Virus record (IMG/VR): IMGVR_UViG_3300017917_004031
Span: 1-31,251 of that record
Source of the DNA: a virus
DNA: 31,251 nt
Direction: 5' to 3' (one strand)
Position numbers and translations under genes: made by a program. This document shows, one piece after another, positions 22,427-28,271 of this stretch. A model generated the notes under the pieces. That model was not told where the DNA came from. It saw only the letters and a program-made list of their open reading frames with translations, and ran no database searches. Every line of letters begins with the position of its first letter. The first letter of the stretch is position 1.

Positions 22427-22837
22427 TTACCAAATTTCAACCCATTTAGCTACATTCCATTGATCCTCAGTTTGACGTGATTCACTGAATTTATCTAGGC
22501 TATCAACTAAATAAACGCAGCTATCGCCACTAACATAGAAATAAGCTTCCTTCAATGATGCACTGAAATCTCCGTTAATGTCTAGCATGCAATACATATC
22601 TTTTTTGATATCATATCCTTTTCCAAACATCTGATCGCCTGCATCAATCAAAATTTTCTTGAACGCTTCATTGTCGTTCAAAAATTGCTTCCAATCTTTT
22701 CCGATGCAGCTAAATTCATTTTTACTATGCTGCAATGCAGGCATATTAACGATTTTAACTAATTCAGTAAATGATTTGTCTTTACTGTAGCCTAAGAAGG
22801 CTTGAGCAGCGTTGCTGCTTGCTGTTTGTTGTGTCAT
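22427..22837 (-). CDS. 136-aa protein, unknown
   Basis: It begins with a Gln/Ala-rich leader (MTQQTASSNAAQAFLGYSKD). A mixed alpha/beta body follows, with EFSCIGKDWKQFLNDN (about 41-56), DMYCMLDINGDFSASLK and YFYVSGDSCVYLVDSLDKF. It ends WNVAKWVEIW. It has a dedicated promoter and terminator. I recognise no family. The Trp/Tyr-rich, acidic character suggests a soluble cytoplasmic factor. Confidence 0.7.
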   Translation of the reverse strand: MTQQTASSNAAQAFLGYSKDKSFTELVKIVNMPALQHSKNEFSCIGKDWKQFLNDNEAFKKILIDAGDQMFGKGYDIKKDMYCMLDINGDFSASLKEAYFYVSGDSCVYLVDSLDKFSESRQTEDQWNVAKWVEIW

Positions 22838-22853
22838 AATTCAAAGAACTTTT

Positions 22854-22888
22854 TAATTGTGATGTAAATATAATAAAGTTACTTTGCC
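22854..22888 (-). promoter_or_regulatory. Accessory promoter for 22427-22837
   Basis: GGCAAAG overlaps the last codons (GCA AAG TAA) of the zinc-ribbon gene. TATATTTACATCACAATTA follows at standard spacing. Confidence 0.75.
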
Positions 22889-23079
22889 TTACCACCGCAT
22901 CTCGTACTGCATCTTTGAGCAAAAAATTTACTGTCGGCTAGAGGAGCCTTTTTAGGGGCTCTAGATCCTCCAGACCATCTAGAGGAAAGCAGCCTTCCCT
23001 CTCCGCACGCCGGACAAAGGTCCCCAGGGTCGTAAGACAAAAACTGTTTAGAGCATTTATTACACTTGGTCCTAGTCAT
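22879..23079 (-). CDS. 66-aa zinc-ribbon protein
   Basis: From ATG 23079 (a TTG lies four codons earlier) it reads MTRTKCNKCSKQF then DLCPACGEGR. The CxxC (residues 6-9) and CPAC (near 22-25) knuckles form a zinc ribbon. A basic, Ser/Arg/Lys-rich middle follows, and a C-terminal CSTRCGG may hold another metal ligand pair. Small ribbons of this kind often bind nucleic acid or RNA polymerase. It has no obvious own promoter and may be read from upstream. Confidence 0.7.
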   Translation of the reverse strand: MTRTKCNKCSKQFLSYDPGDLCPACGEGRLLSSRWSGGSRAPKKAPLADSKFFAQRCSTRCGGKAK

Positions 23080-23095
23080 ATCGTTAGACAAAAAT

Positions 23096-23117
23096 AGCGC
23101 TCACTTATGCGAGCGCT
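23096..23117 (-). terminator. Terminator of the acidic 78-aa gene
   Basis: AGCGCTC/GAGCGCT, 7 bp with an 8-nt loop, then TATTTTTG on the coding strand. Confidence 0.8.
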
Positions 23118-23122
23118 GTGCG

Positions 23123-23359
23123 TTAATAATTATCATCGTAGTCATCATCATCCTCATCCATCCACGACAAATCTTCTTCCTCCGGAGTAAACTCAATATC
23201 GTCTATTTCCTCTAGCTGAGCTATCAGATCATCAACTTGCTGACCCATATACTCTAGATCGATATTCTCGATGTTGGTTGCATTTAACATGGCTTCATCT
23301 AGGATATTATCGATTTCCTCTTTAGCCTTTGCTAGGTGTTTTATTATTTTATCTTTCAT
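23123..23359 (-). CDS. 78-aa extremely acidic coiled protein
   Basis: A basic N-terminus (MKDKIIKHLAKAKEE) leads into helices with Asp/Glu on the exposed face, ending in EEEDLSWMDEDDDDYDDNY. Such acidic tails occur in DNA-mimic and histone-binding-like proteins; here the basic AT-hook protein gene lies two genes upstream and could be a partner. It is expressed from the 80-bp regulatory cassette also found before the gene at 24122. Function is unknown. Confidence 0.7.
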   Translation of the reverse strand: MKDKIIKHLAKAKEEIDNILDEAMLNATNIENIDLEYMGQQVDDLIAQLEEIDDIEFTPEEEDLSWMDEDDDDYDDNY

Positions 23360-23435
23360 GGTAAAAAATTTTAGATAAATATACGAAAAAAATCGCCTAC
23401 AAACAAAAAAGTCTGCAGGCGATCTAGTAAAAAGC
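23356..23435 (-). repeat. 80-bp duplicated regulatory cassette, copy 1
   Basis: Identical base for base to 24481-24560. It contains a start codon, ACC leader, TATATTTATC core, a T-run and the hairpin of the preceding gene. TTTG boxes lie about 20 nt upstream of the core, as in Bacteroidota sigma-A promoters. Confidence 0.9.
23392..23423 (-). terminator. Hairpin after the small AT-hook gene (inside the 80-bp repeat)
   Basis: ATCGCCT/AGGCGAT, 7 bp with an 18-nt T-rich loop, then a run of seven T on the coding strand. Confidence 0.65.
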
Positions 23436-23439
23436 TACC

Positions 23440-23694
23440 TTAGGCTGCAGCCTCAACTTTTACTTTTGGGCGACCCGGTCCTACTCTCTCACCACGAGCG
23501 ATTCGTTCTGCACGTTCTTGCATTTTAATTGCACGTTTTGAAGTGGTTGATGCTGGGCGACCACGTTTAATTTCTGCTCCGTTTGCGATTCGTTCTGCTT
23601 TAGCTGCCATTTGAGCTTGACGCTTTGAACCTTCTACTACCGGACGACCTACTTTTTTAGTTGCAGTAGCAACTGTTGCATTTTCTGTTGACAT
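23440..23694 (-). CDS. 84-aa triple AT-hook protein
   Basis: Three cores, KVGRP (14-18), KRGRP (43-47) and GPGRP (72-76), recur every 29 residues. They are linked by helices with SKRQAQMAAKAERIANG-type sequence, the same repeat as in the 143-aa AT-hook protein but without its SAP-like and acidic parts. It is very basic. Its role is probably minor-groove binding to AT-rich DNA, either as a nucleoid-like protein or a packaged cofactor. It has its own promoter and terminator. Confidence 0.8.
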   Translation of the reverse strand: MSTENATVATATKKVGRPVVEGSKRQAQMAAKAERIANGAEIKRGRPASTTSKRAIKMQERAERIARGERVGPGRPKVKVEAAA

Positions 23695-23713
23695 AACCTT
23701 TATTATTTAATTT

Positions 23714-23747
23714 TATTATGATGTAAATATATGCTTTGGACTTTGCC
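23714..23747 (-). promoter_or_regulatory. Accessory promoter for 23440-23694
   Basis: GGCAAAG, then TATATTTACATCATAATAA at standard spacing, between the terminator at 23777-23798 and the start. Confidence 0.75.
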
Positions 23748-23776
23748 TCTCAACATTTGCTGTTGTGAGATAAAAA

Positions 23777-23798
23777 AAAGCGCTCGTGTGAGCGCTTT
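23777..23798 (-). terminator. Terminator of the 102-aa tagged gene
   Basis: AAAGCGCTC/GAGCGCTTT, 9 bp with a 4-nt loop and an eight-T run on the coding strand. Confidence 0.9.
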
Positions 23799-23801
23799 AA
23801 C

Positions 23802-24110
23802 TTACCAAATTTCTATACCTAATTCGTCTAGTTTTTCTATAAAATCTCTTATCTTCTCATCATCCTCATCATCAAAATTACCCTGATAAGCATCTTTCCC
23901 AGTGATGTCGGATAATACATCTAGCCATTCCTCTGAGCCTCCCTCAATCTCTTTACCTCCCATGGACTCAAAATAGTCTTCATCAATACCGTTTCGTCTT
24001 AAAACATCCATTACCTCTTGCTTGAGTATATCTTCTTTAGTCTGGATTTTAACTTCGTTGATACCGGCTAGTTCTTGTAAGCGCTTTGCTTCGTTTATTA
24101 ATTGTGTCAT
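23802..24110 (-). CDS. 102-aa tagged acidic protein (INEAKRLQELAGINE leader)
   Basis: Residues 4-18 are INEAKRLQELAGINE, an amphipathic helix ending in I-N-E, followed by VKIQ. The rest is acidic and helical (EDILKQEVMDVLRRNGIDED; then GNFDDEDDEKIRDFIEKLDE). The leader is nearly identical in the next gene although the remainders do not align. In T4, an N-terminal helix directs internal proteins into the prohead and gp21 cuts after (L/I)xE. The product may therefore be a capsid-internal, ejected protein. Confidence 0.75.
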   Translation of the reverse strand: MTQLINEAKRLQELAGINEVKIQTKEDILKQEVMDVLRRNGIDEDYFESMGGKEIEGGSEEWLDVLSDITGKDAYQGNFDDEDDEKIRDFIEKLDELGIEIW

Positions 24111-24121
24111 TGTAAAAATTA

Positions 24122-24484
24122 TTAAATATTATATGAAATACCATAAACAGATTTTCCGGCTATGGTTAATTTAAAATTAGTAGCGTCACCATATGTGTCT
24201 TTAACTTTTTTAGGGTTAAAAGAAAAATCCAACCCGCCTTCACCTAAACCAGCTATTTCTTGATCCTCATACCCATCCTCATCAGCAGCCATTTCTATCT
24301 GTTGTTCGCTATAGTATTCCATATCATTCTCATCCCAATTAAATTCAACAGCTAGTTGGTTCAAAAGTTCTTGCTTGTTTTGTTTAAGAAAATTAATAAT
24401 ACCCGTACCTGAAGGTTGAATTTTAACTTCATTGATACCTGCTAGTTCCTGCAGACGTTTTGCTTCGTTTATTAGTTTTGTCAT
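24122..24484 (-). CDS. 120-aa tagged protein (INEAKRLQELAGINE leader)
   Basis: It shares residues 4-22 with the 102-aa neighbour. After VKIQPSGTG comes a helical part (LKQNKQELLNQLAVEFNW), an acidic middle (AADEDGYEDQEIAGLGEGG) and a short beta-like C-terminus (NFKLTIAGKSVYGISYNI). It ends 11 nt before the next tagged gene, so both are transcribed from the 80-bp cassette. No family is recognised beyond the leader. Confidence 0.75.
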   Translation of the reverse strand: MTKLINEAKRLQELAGINEVKIQPSGTGIINFLKQNKQELLNQLAVEFNWDENDMEYYSEQQIEMAADEDGYEDQEIAGLGEGGLDFSFNPKKVKDTYGDATNFKLTIAGKSVYGISYNI

Positions 24485-24560
24485 GGTAAAAAATTTTAGA
24501 TAAATATACGAAAAAAATCGCCTACAAACAAAAAAGTCTGCAGGCGATCTAGTAAAAAGC
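24481..24560 (-). repeat. 80-bp duplicated regulatory cassette, copy 2
   Basis: Same 80 bases as 23356-23435, placed before the tagged gene at 24122-24484. It ends in the terminator of the next gene. Confidence 0.9.
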
Positions 24561-24578
24561 GCTCGTAGTGAGCGCTTT
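24556..24578 (-). terminator. Terminator of the third tagged gene
   Basis: AAAGCGCTC/GAGCGCTTT, 9 bp with a 5-nt loop and a T-run on the coding strand. Confidence 0.85.
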
Positions 24579-24591
24579 GTATTATTTTTTA

Positions 24592-24954
24592 TTATACTCC
24601 TGCTTTAGAATAAATATCAGGATCAGATAATGAAATCCAATTTAAATATGCATATCCTTCTGGGTCATAATCAGATACACTATAGCTCCATCTTACCCAC
24701 TCTTCTTTACTTATAGATTGTCCTGGTTTAAATGTTGATTTGAATGAATCAAGATGTTTTTCATCTTCATAACTATCTACTACATCTAATAATTCCTCAT
24801 ATGAATATTCATTTGGGGATTGATCAAAAGCTTGATCAATTTCATCTTTTTCACCCATGTCATAATCTCCATTATCTTCTTGATTTTCGTTAAGCGATCT
24901 AATACCTGCTAATTCCTGGAAGCGCTTAGCTTCGTTTATTAATTGTTTTTTCAT
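24592..24954 (-). CDS. 120-aa tagged acidic protein (INEAKRFQELAGI...LNE leader)
   Basis: The start is ATG 24954 (MKKQLINEAKRFQELAGI); a longer frame upstream reads non-coding DNA. The leader ends with RSLNE, again a T4-protease-like L-N-E. The mature part is acidic (DYDMGEKDEIDQAFDQ, then EELLDVVDSYEDEK) with a Trp/Tyr-rich C-terminus (WVRWSYSVSDYDPEGYAY). Three tagged genes in a row with different bodies suggest a leader spread by duplication and recombination. Confidence 0.75.
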   Translation of the reverse strand: MKKQLINEAKRFQELAGIRSLNENQEDNGDYDMGEKDEIDQAFDQSPNEYSYEELLDVVDSYEDEKHLDSFKSTFKPGQSISKEEWVRWSYSVSDYDPEGYAYLNWISLSDPDIYSKAGV

Positions 24955-24975
24955 GTTTAAATAAATAAATTTGTG

Positions 24976-24984
24976 TATAAATAT
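24976..24984 (-). promoter_or_regulatory. ATATTTATA promoter-like core before the third tagged gene
   Basis: TATAAATAT on the plus strand lies about 21 nt upstream of the ATG at 24954: the virion-gene core rather than the accessory promoter, which fits late expression of a packaged protein. Confidence 0.45.
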
Positions 24985-25322
24985 AGTAAAAAGAATAATG
25001 CCTACCACATCAAAAAAAAATATAAAAAAACATTGGCTACAAGATACGAACAAAAGCTGTGCCGAGCACAAAGATAACCTGCACAAAAATGCTAGGTCTT
25101 CCAAAGGAATGTTTGTATATTATGTCTTATCTCAGTTTTACACTCCTGCTGAGCCATTACGTGTTTGGATTCATTTTCTGGATTCCCACAGATACAAATT
25201 TTGTTTGTTCATTTTGGTTATAACTGTTTGCGGTGCTACAAAGGGCTGTGCTACTAAGTTGGGTAACTCACGGGCTACCAATCGAATTTGCTACTTGAAC
25301 GACAATACATATGTAAAAAGAA
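24985..25322. other. Unassigned 338-bp gap with GTAGC-type repeats
   Basis: No minus-strand frame of useful length is present. The minus strand holds repeated GTAGC/GTAGCAC words at 25228-25295, and a TGTGC/GCACA hairpin near 25057-25069 with GGCACAG then TATCTTGTAG at accessory-promoter spacing. A plus-strand frame of 128 codons exists but runs through the opposing terminator and is not accepted. A leader RNA or ncRNA is possible. Confidence 0.4.
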
Positions 25323-25353
25323 AAGGAAGACAACCTAGTTGGTTACCTTCCTT
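25323..25353 (-). terminator. Terminator of the 87-aa gene
   Basis: AAGGAAG/CTTCCTT with an inner AACC/GGTT stem and 5-nt loop; the coding strand continues with TTTCTTTTTAC. It lies 27 nt past the stop at 25381. Confidence 0.8.
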
Positions 25354-25380
25354 GTAATGTTTTTGCGCGTTTGCTTTGCG

Positions 25381-25644
25381 TTATTTGTGAGGCTTATATT
25401 CCTTCGCCATCCTGTCCGCCCCCAATCCTTCATACTTAAGTAACGCGTTAGCTACGTACATCTGAAATTTAGTGATTGTAGTACAACCATTGATGCTAGA
25501 TAAAATCGCTCGTTTGTCTTTGTCGTTGATGTTTTTTGATGAAACAAATTCTACTGTGCTTTGTTTAGCAATAGCTAAATCGGCTGTGTTGAAAACAATT
25601 TCTGAAATCTGTTCAAAAATTGATCTAATTTGTACTTTAGACAT
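25381..25644 (-). CDS. 87-aa helical protein, unknown
   Basis: It begins MSKVQIRSIFEQISEIVFN and is helical throughout (KDKRAILSSINGCTTITKFQ, then MYVANALLKYEGLG), ending in a basic EYKPHK. It is balanced in charge, unlike its acidic neighbours. It is a single-gene cassette with an accessory promoter; direct GGTACAAA repeats lie 83 nt upstream and could regulate it. No family is recognised. Confidence 0.7.
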   Translation of the reverse strand: MSKVQIRSIFEQISEIVFNTADLAIAKQSTVEFVSSKNINDKDKRAILSSINGCTTITKFQMYVANALLKYEGLGADRMAKEYKPHK

Positions 25645-25666
25645 ATAATTACTGCTTGTTGTTGCT

Positions 25667-25691
25667 GTAAAGATACGTAAAAAGCCTTGCC
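25667..25691 (-). promoter_or_regulatory. Accessory promoter for 25381-25644
   Basis: GGCAAGG, then TATCTTTACAGC at standard spacing, without the ACATCACAATTA extension. Confidence 0.6.
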
Positions 25692-25726
25692 AAGCACAAA
25701 GAAATTACAAAAAGAACACAAAAATT

Positions 25727-25756
25727 GGTACAAAATCGGTACAAAGTTGATACAAA
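25727..25756. repeat. Three direct GRTACAAA repeats at 11-bp period
   Basis: GGTACAAA (25727), GGTACAAA (25738) and GATACAAA (25749) occur exactly 11 bp apart, about one helical turn, so a protein could bind them on one face. Iteron-like or operator-like. Confidence 0.6.
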
Positions 25757-25790
25757 GTATATCTGGATATATGTGTCGTTGTGAGTTGGG

Positions 25791-25805
25791 TGTGCGGCGC
25801 GCACA
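25791..25805. repeat. TGTGCG/CGCACA inverted repeat
   Basis: A perfect 6-bp inverted repeat around GCG, GC-rich in an AT-rich setting. Confidence 0.5.
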
Positions 25806-25877
25806 ATCTTCTGACCCACACCACGCCTCGCCCCAACCATTCCCTAAACTCATTCCACCTATCACCCTAAACTCATT

Positions 25878-25905
25878 TTTCGGGCGCCCGAAACTCTCGT
25901 TTCGG
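25878..25905. repeat. 16-bp palindrome overlapping a second hairpin
   Basis: TTTCGGGC/GCCCGAAA (25878-25893) is perfectly palindromic. CCGAAAC/GTTTCGG (25888-25905) forms an overlapping, mutually exclusive hairpin. Confidence 0.6.
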
Positions 25906-25960
25906 TTTCCACACACTTGCGTTTAGACCACCCTCAACACCTTCTCACATCACACAACCC

Positions 25961-26185
25961 CTATTCATTTACACGCGAGATTTGCGCGTCTTTCGCAACC
26001 ATTTTCCATTTAAACTCATTTGTTTGTCCTATCTCATCACCAACATCATTACTCCAAAGTATCAACATAGTATTTTCCTTGTCGTTTAACATTGATTTAA
26101 ACCATTCTAATTCTTCTTCATCATTATGACTATACCAAAACTCATCATCTATTTCTATTTCTGCTTCTATTTTAATTATTCCCAT
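25961..26185 (-). CDS. 74-aa acidic protein
   Basis: It begins MGIIKIEAEIEIDDEFWYS, a strand rich in Glu, then an acidic helix (HNDEEELEWFKSMLNDK), TMLILWSNDVGDEIG and a basic-polar end. It is last in a three-gene run from the promoter at 26639-26674 (27 nt after the preceding stop). No family is recognised. Confidence 0.7.
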   Translation of the reverse strand: MGIIKIEAEIEIDDEFWYSHNDEEELEWFKSMLNDKENTMLILWSNDVGDEIGQTNEFKWKMVAKDAQISRVNE

Positions 26186-26212
26186 ATATTTTATTTATTT
26201 ACTGGGTATTAT

Positions 26213-26407
26213 TTATTCATCTATCTCCTCATTCTCACCCCCATTCAGCCCAAATTCATCATACAAATATTCCACAGCACCATATGCTTGTTCACCCGAT
26301 AGAAAATCATTCATAATCATGGTTAGCATTTGTGCATCGGTGTAACCCATTTCTCTTAAATTATTTAATAATACAAGAGCATTGTTTCTGTTTCGTGGTG
26401 TTGCCAT
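26213..26407 (-). CDS. 64-aa helical protein
   Basis: MATPRNRNNALVLLNNLREM, then GYTDAQMLTMIMNDFLSGEQ and AYGAVEYLYDEFGL: three predicted helices in a UBA-like or small three-helix arrangement, with an acidic tail. It starts 7 nt after the preceding stop. Function is unknown. Confidence 0.7.
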   Translation of the reverse strand: MATPRNRNNALVLLNNLREMGYTDAQMLTMIMNDFLSGEQAYGAVEYLYDEFGLNGGENEEIDE

Positions 26408-26414
26408 AGTTACG

Positions 26415-26627
26415 TTATTGTTTTGTGTATAAAATTCGTTCTACCTCGTTTAGTATTAATTCCTCATTCCCACGAGTCATAACCTCAATTGGATATCCTT
26501 CAGCAATGTCATCCATGTTATTTAATTGCCAATCTAAAAATTGAGCTATGTCATGGTATGTCCAATCATCTGATATACCTAATAAACAATGGGCTGCTTC
26601 TGTTATTAATTCTGATTTATTTATCAT
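26415..26627 (-). CDS. 70-aa protein, unknown
   Basis: MINKSELITEAAHCLLGISD, then DWTYHDIAQFLDWQLNNMDD and EELILNEVERILYTKQ: a small helical, acidic protein. It is the first gene of a three-gene operon driven by an accessory promoter. No family is recognised. Confidence 0.7.
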   Translation of the reverse strand: MINKSELITEAAHCLLGISDDWTYHDIAQFLDWQLNNMDDIAEGYPIEVMTRGNEELILNEVERILYTKQ

Positions 26628-26638
26628 AACCTTTATTT

Positions 26639-26674
26639 TAATTGTGGTATAAATGTATGAAGGAGGGCTTTGCC
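26639..26674 (-). promoter_or_regulatory. Accessory promoter for the 26627-25961 operon
   Basis: GGCAAAG, then TACATTTATACCACAATTA, spacing one longer than usual. The GGCAAAG makes up the loop and loop-side bases of the hairpin at 26661-26679. Confidence 0.7.
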
Positions 26675-26679
26675 CTCCT
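26661..26679 (-). terminator. Hairpin terminator of the 128-aa gene, built around a promoter box
   Basis: AGGAGGGC/GCCCTCCT, 8 bp with an AAA loop (coding strand), 2 nt after the stop at 26682. Confidence 0.8.
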
Positions 26680-26681
26680 AC

Positions 26682-27068
26682 TTAGAATACTAATTCCCGT
26701 CCATCACCACCATAACAATGCCATTTTCCATTGTTCCATACGTAGTGGTATTCTTCCTCAATCATTTCCTCTAGCGAGCCAACCACTATAGCTTTAATCT
26801 CTTCTGGGTCTTGGCCTCTATCACGTCCATATGCTAAACACCATTTGTCGTTGTGGGTGGATAGAATATCAAAATCTTGTTGTTCTCCAATTTCCTCTCC
26901 TAAGATACTCAAATCACCCAATGCTAATAATTCATCTACTTTAGCATCTGTTGTGTAGTGTTCTTTAAGAATAACCCCGTTGTGTTCTGGGTAACCATCC
27001 CAATGACAGTAAATAAACTTGATTGAACCATCTTCTAATTGTTTTCCAATGCGTGAACGTGTTGCCAT
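26682..27068 (-). CDS. Conserved phage protein (MATRSRIG...CHWDGYPEHNG family)
   Basis: This 128-aa protein begins MATRSRIGKQLEDGSIKFIY, then CHWDGYPEHNGVILKEHYT. This N-terminal signature (ATRSRIG, YCHWDGYP, G..L..HY) is one I recognise from small proteins of many phages, all of unknown function. Later parts are acidic (LGEEIGEQQDFDI) with a C-terminal WHCYGGDGRELVF. Single-gene cassette with accessory promoter and terminator. Confidence 0.8.
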   Translation of the reverse strand: MATRSRIGKQLEDGSIKFIYCHWDGYPEHNGVILKEHYTTDAKVDELLALGDLSILGEEIGEQQDFDILSTHNDKWCLAYGRDRGQDPEEIKAIVVGSLEEMIEEEYHYVWNNGKWHCYGGDGRELVF

Positions 27069-27081
27069 AATATTTTATTTA

Positions 27082-27116
27082 TAATTGTGATGTAAATGTA
27101 CGAACTTTATTTTGCC
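27082..27116 (-). promoter_or_regulatory. Accessory promoter for 26682-27068
   Basis: GGCAAAA, then TACATTTACATCACAATTA, directly after the stop of the 320-aa gene. Confidence 0.75.
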
Positions 27117-27123
27117 AATCAAC

Positions 27124-28086
27124 CTAAATTTCTGCAATAACATCATCAGTGTCATTGTTAGGTTGATTAGCCCATTCACTTATTGCTTGTTGGAGATGTT
27201 CTCGTGCTGCCTCAACTGGATTTTCTACACGTATTGCTCTTTCCTCTGTTGGTTCAGGCATTTTTCTTTCTTTATACATTGACTGCATATACTCATCTTC
27301 AAATCTTCTTATTTCATCACTCTGAAGCTCAGCGTTTGTTTTTCGCTCTGTCATTTGGGTTTTAAGTATATCTATAACATACTGTGGCAACCCCGTTTCC
27401 ATTGAATCGATACGTTCATCCTTAGCATTCCAAAAACTCGTTTCTCTATCCCAATCTGTGTTTGTGTTATGAAAGAATGCTACTTTATCGCCTGTAATTT
27501 TATTTAAACAATACACTAATACACCTCGATTAGCATAACGTCTGAAATAATCCCAATCATGTTTCATTGATGTGCACCATTTAGTTCCATATCCATACTT
27601 AACAGCAGAACGGTGTGTTAGTGGTCTAATCATTAACCATTCATCATCATCGTTTACTATGATTATTTGAGATTCCATTTCTTTATCTTGTAATCTCAAC
27701 TCAGCTATATTAACTACATTAACCAAATCATTTAGTGTTTTATACTTAGATATATCATTGTTGGTAATTAGCTGTCTTTCGTTTAAGTCATGAAATTTAT
27801 GTAGTGTAGCCACATCACTCATATTTAATGTATGACATAACACATCAAGCCATGTTCGCTTAGTAACACCATCATATTCAAATATATCTTGAGGACATTC
27901 CAATCCGTGCTCTCTAAAATACTCAGTTAATGTTCCGTCTAGTGTTTTATCCATCCTATTCTTGATAGAACCAACAAATAAATCAACATATTTAGACTTA
28001 CCTGATGGGTCTAACAATGTTATTAGATCCATCAATGTAGTATTTAGAAATTCGTTTTGTTTTTTAGCTTCCTTTGCCTTACTCAT
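27124..28086 (-). CDS. 320-aa phage protein with TKWCT motif
   Basis: After a helical N-terminal region of ~140 residues comes EWLMIRPLTHRSAVKYGYGT, then TKWCTS (168-173), a Tyr/Arg-rich helix, LVYCLNKITGDKVAFFHN and FWNAKDERID (218-227). The order (LTHRSAxKYG, TKWCT, YxxNK, FxNAxDExI) is one I associate with a phage family of unknown activity; the conserved Cys171 could be catalytic or a ligand. The C-terminus is charged and helical. It is the last gene of a four-gene operon and overlaps its neighbour by 4 nt (ATGA). Confidence 0.7.
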   Translation of the reverse strand: MSKAKEAKKQNEFLNTTLMDLITLLDPSGKSKYVDLFVGSIKNRMDKTLDGTLTEYFREHGLECPQDIFEYDGVTKRTWLDVLCHTLNMSDVATLHKFHDLNERQLITNNDISKYKTLNDLVNVVNIAELRLQDKEMESQIIIVNDDDEWLMIRPLTHRSAVKYGYGTKWCTSMKHDWDYFRRYANRGVLVYCLNKITGDKVAFFHNTNTDWDRETSFWNAKDERIDSMETGLPQYVIDILKTQMTERKTNAELQSDEIRRFEDEYMQSMYKERKMPEPTEERAIRVENPVEAAREHLQQAISEWANQPNNDTDDVIAEI

Positions 28087-28271
28087 ATTCGGGTGCTTAA
28101 TATGTACTTTTTAATGTAATTGAGTTTAAGTTGATTTGTTCTCACAAAATCAGCTTGACAATCAGTTAACTCACAGATAATATGTTTACCATCAACTGTT
28201 ACTGATTTAAGTGAATAACTAAGTTGACACTTCAACAGATTATCCGGAGTATGTCTGATTCTAAATTGCAT
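28083..28271 (-). CDS. 62-aa protein, unknown
   Basis: MQFRIRHTPDNLLKCQLSYS, then LKSVTVDGKHIICELTDCQA: a small beta-rich basic protein with four Cys that are not arranged as a standard zinc site. Its ATG overlaps the upstream stop (TAATG) and its stop overlaps the next ATG, so it is translationally coupled on both sides. Confidence 0.7.
   Translation of the reverse strand: MQFRIRHTPDNLLKCQLSYSLKSVTVDGKHIICELTDCQADFVRTNQLKLNYIKKYILSTRI

Larger units (their letters stand above)
25692..25960. other. Non-coding gap with iterons and GC palindromes
   Basis: This gap between two genes holds three 11-bp-spaced repeats, two strong palindromes and a C-rich, G-poor plus strand at 25808-25975. Open frames across it have unlikely composition. 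It is a candidate replication, packaging or regulatory region. Confidence 0.4.

Noticed and set aside
24971-25357. 128-codon plus-strand open frame
   Set aside because: It runs through the terminator hairpin of the opposing gene, has Cys/Thr/Asn-rich low-quality composition, and no other protein gene is on this strand. Kept only as a possibility for the gap.
25727-25756. CRISPR array
   Set aside because: Only three 8-bp units at 11-bp spacing with no spacers; iteron-like or operator-like instead.
25575-25916. 113-codon minus-strand frame across the iteron gap
   Set aside because: It overlaps the 87-aa gene in another frame, crosses its promoter and palindromes, and has odd composition.
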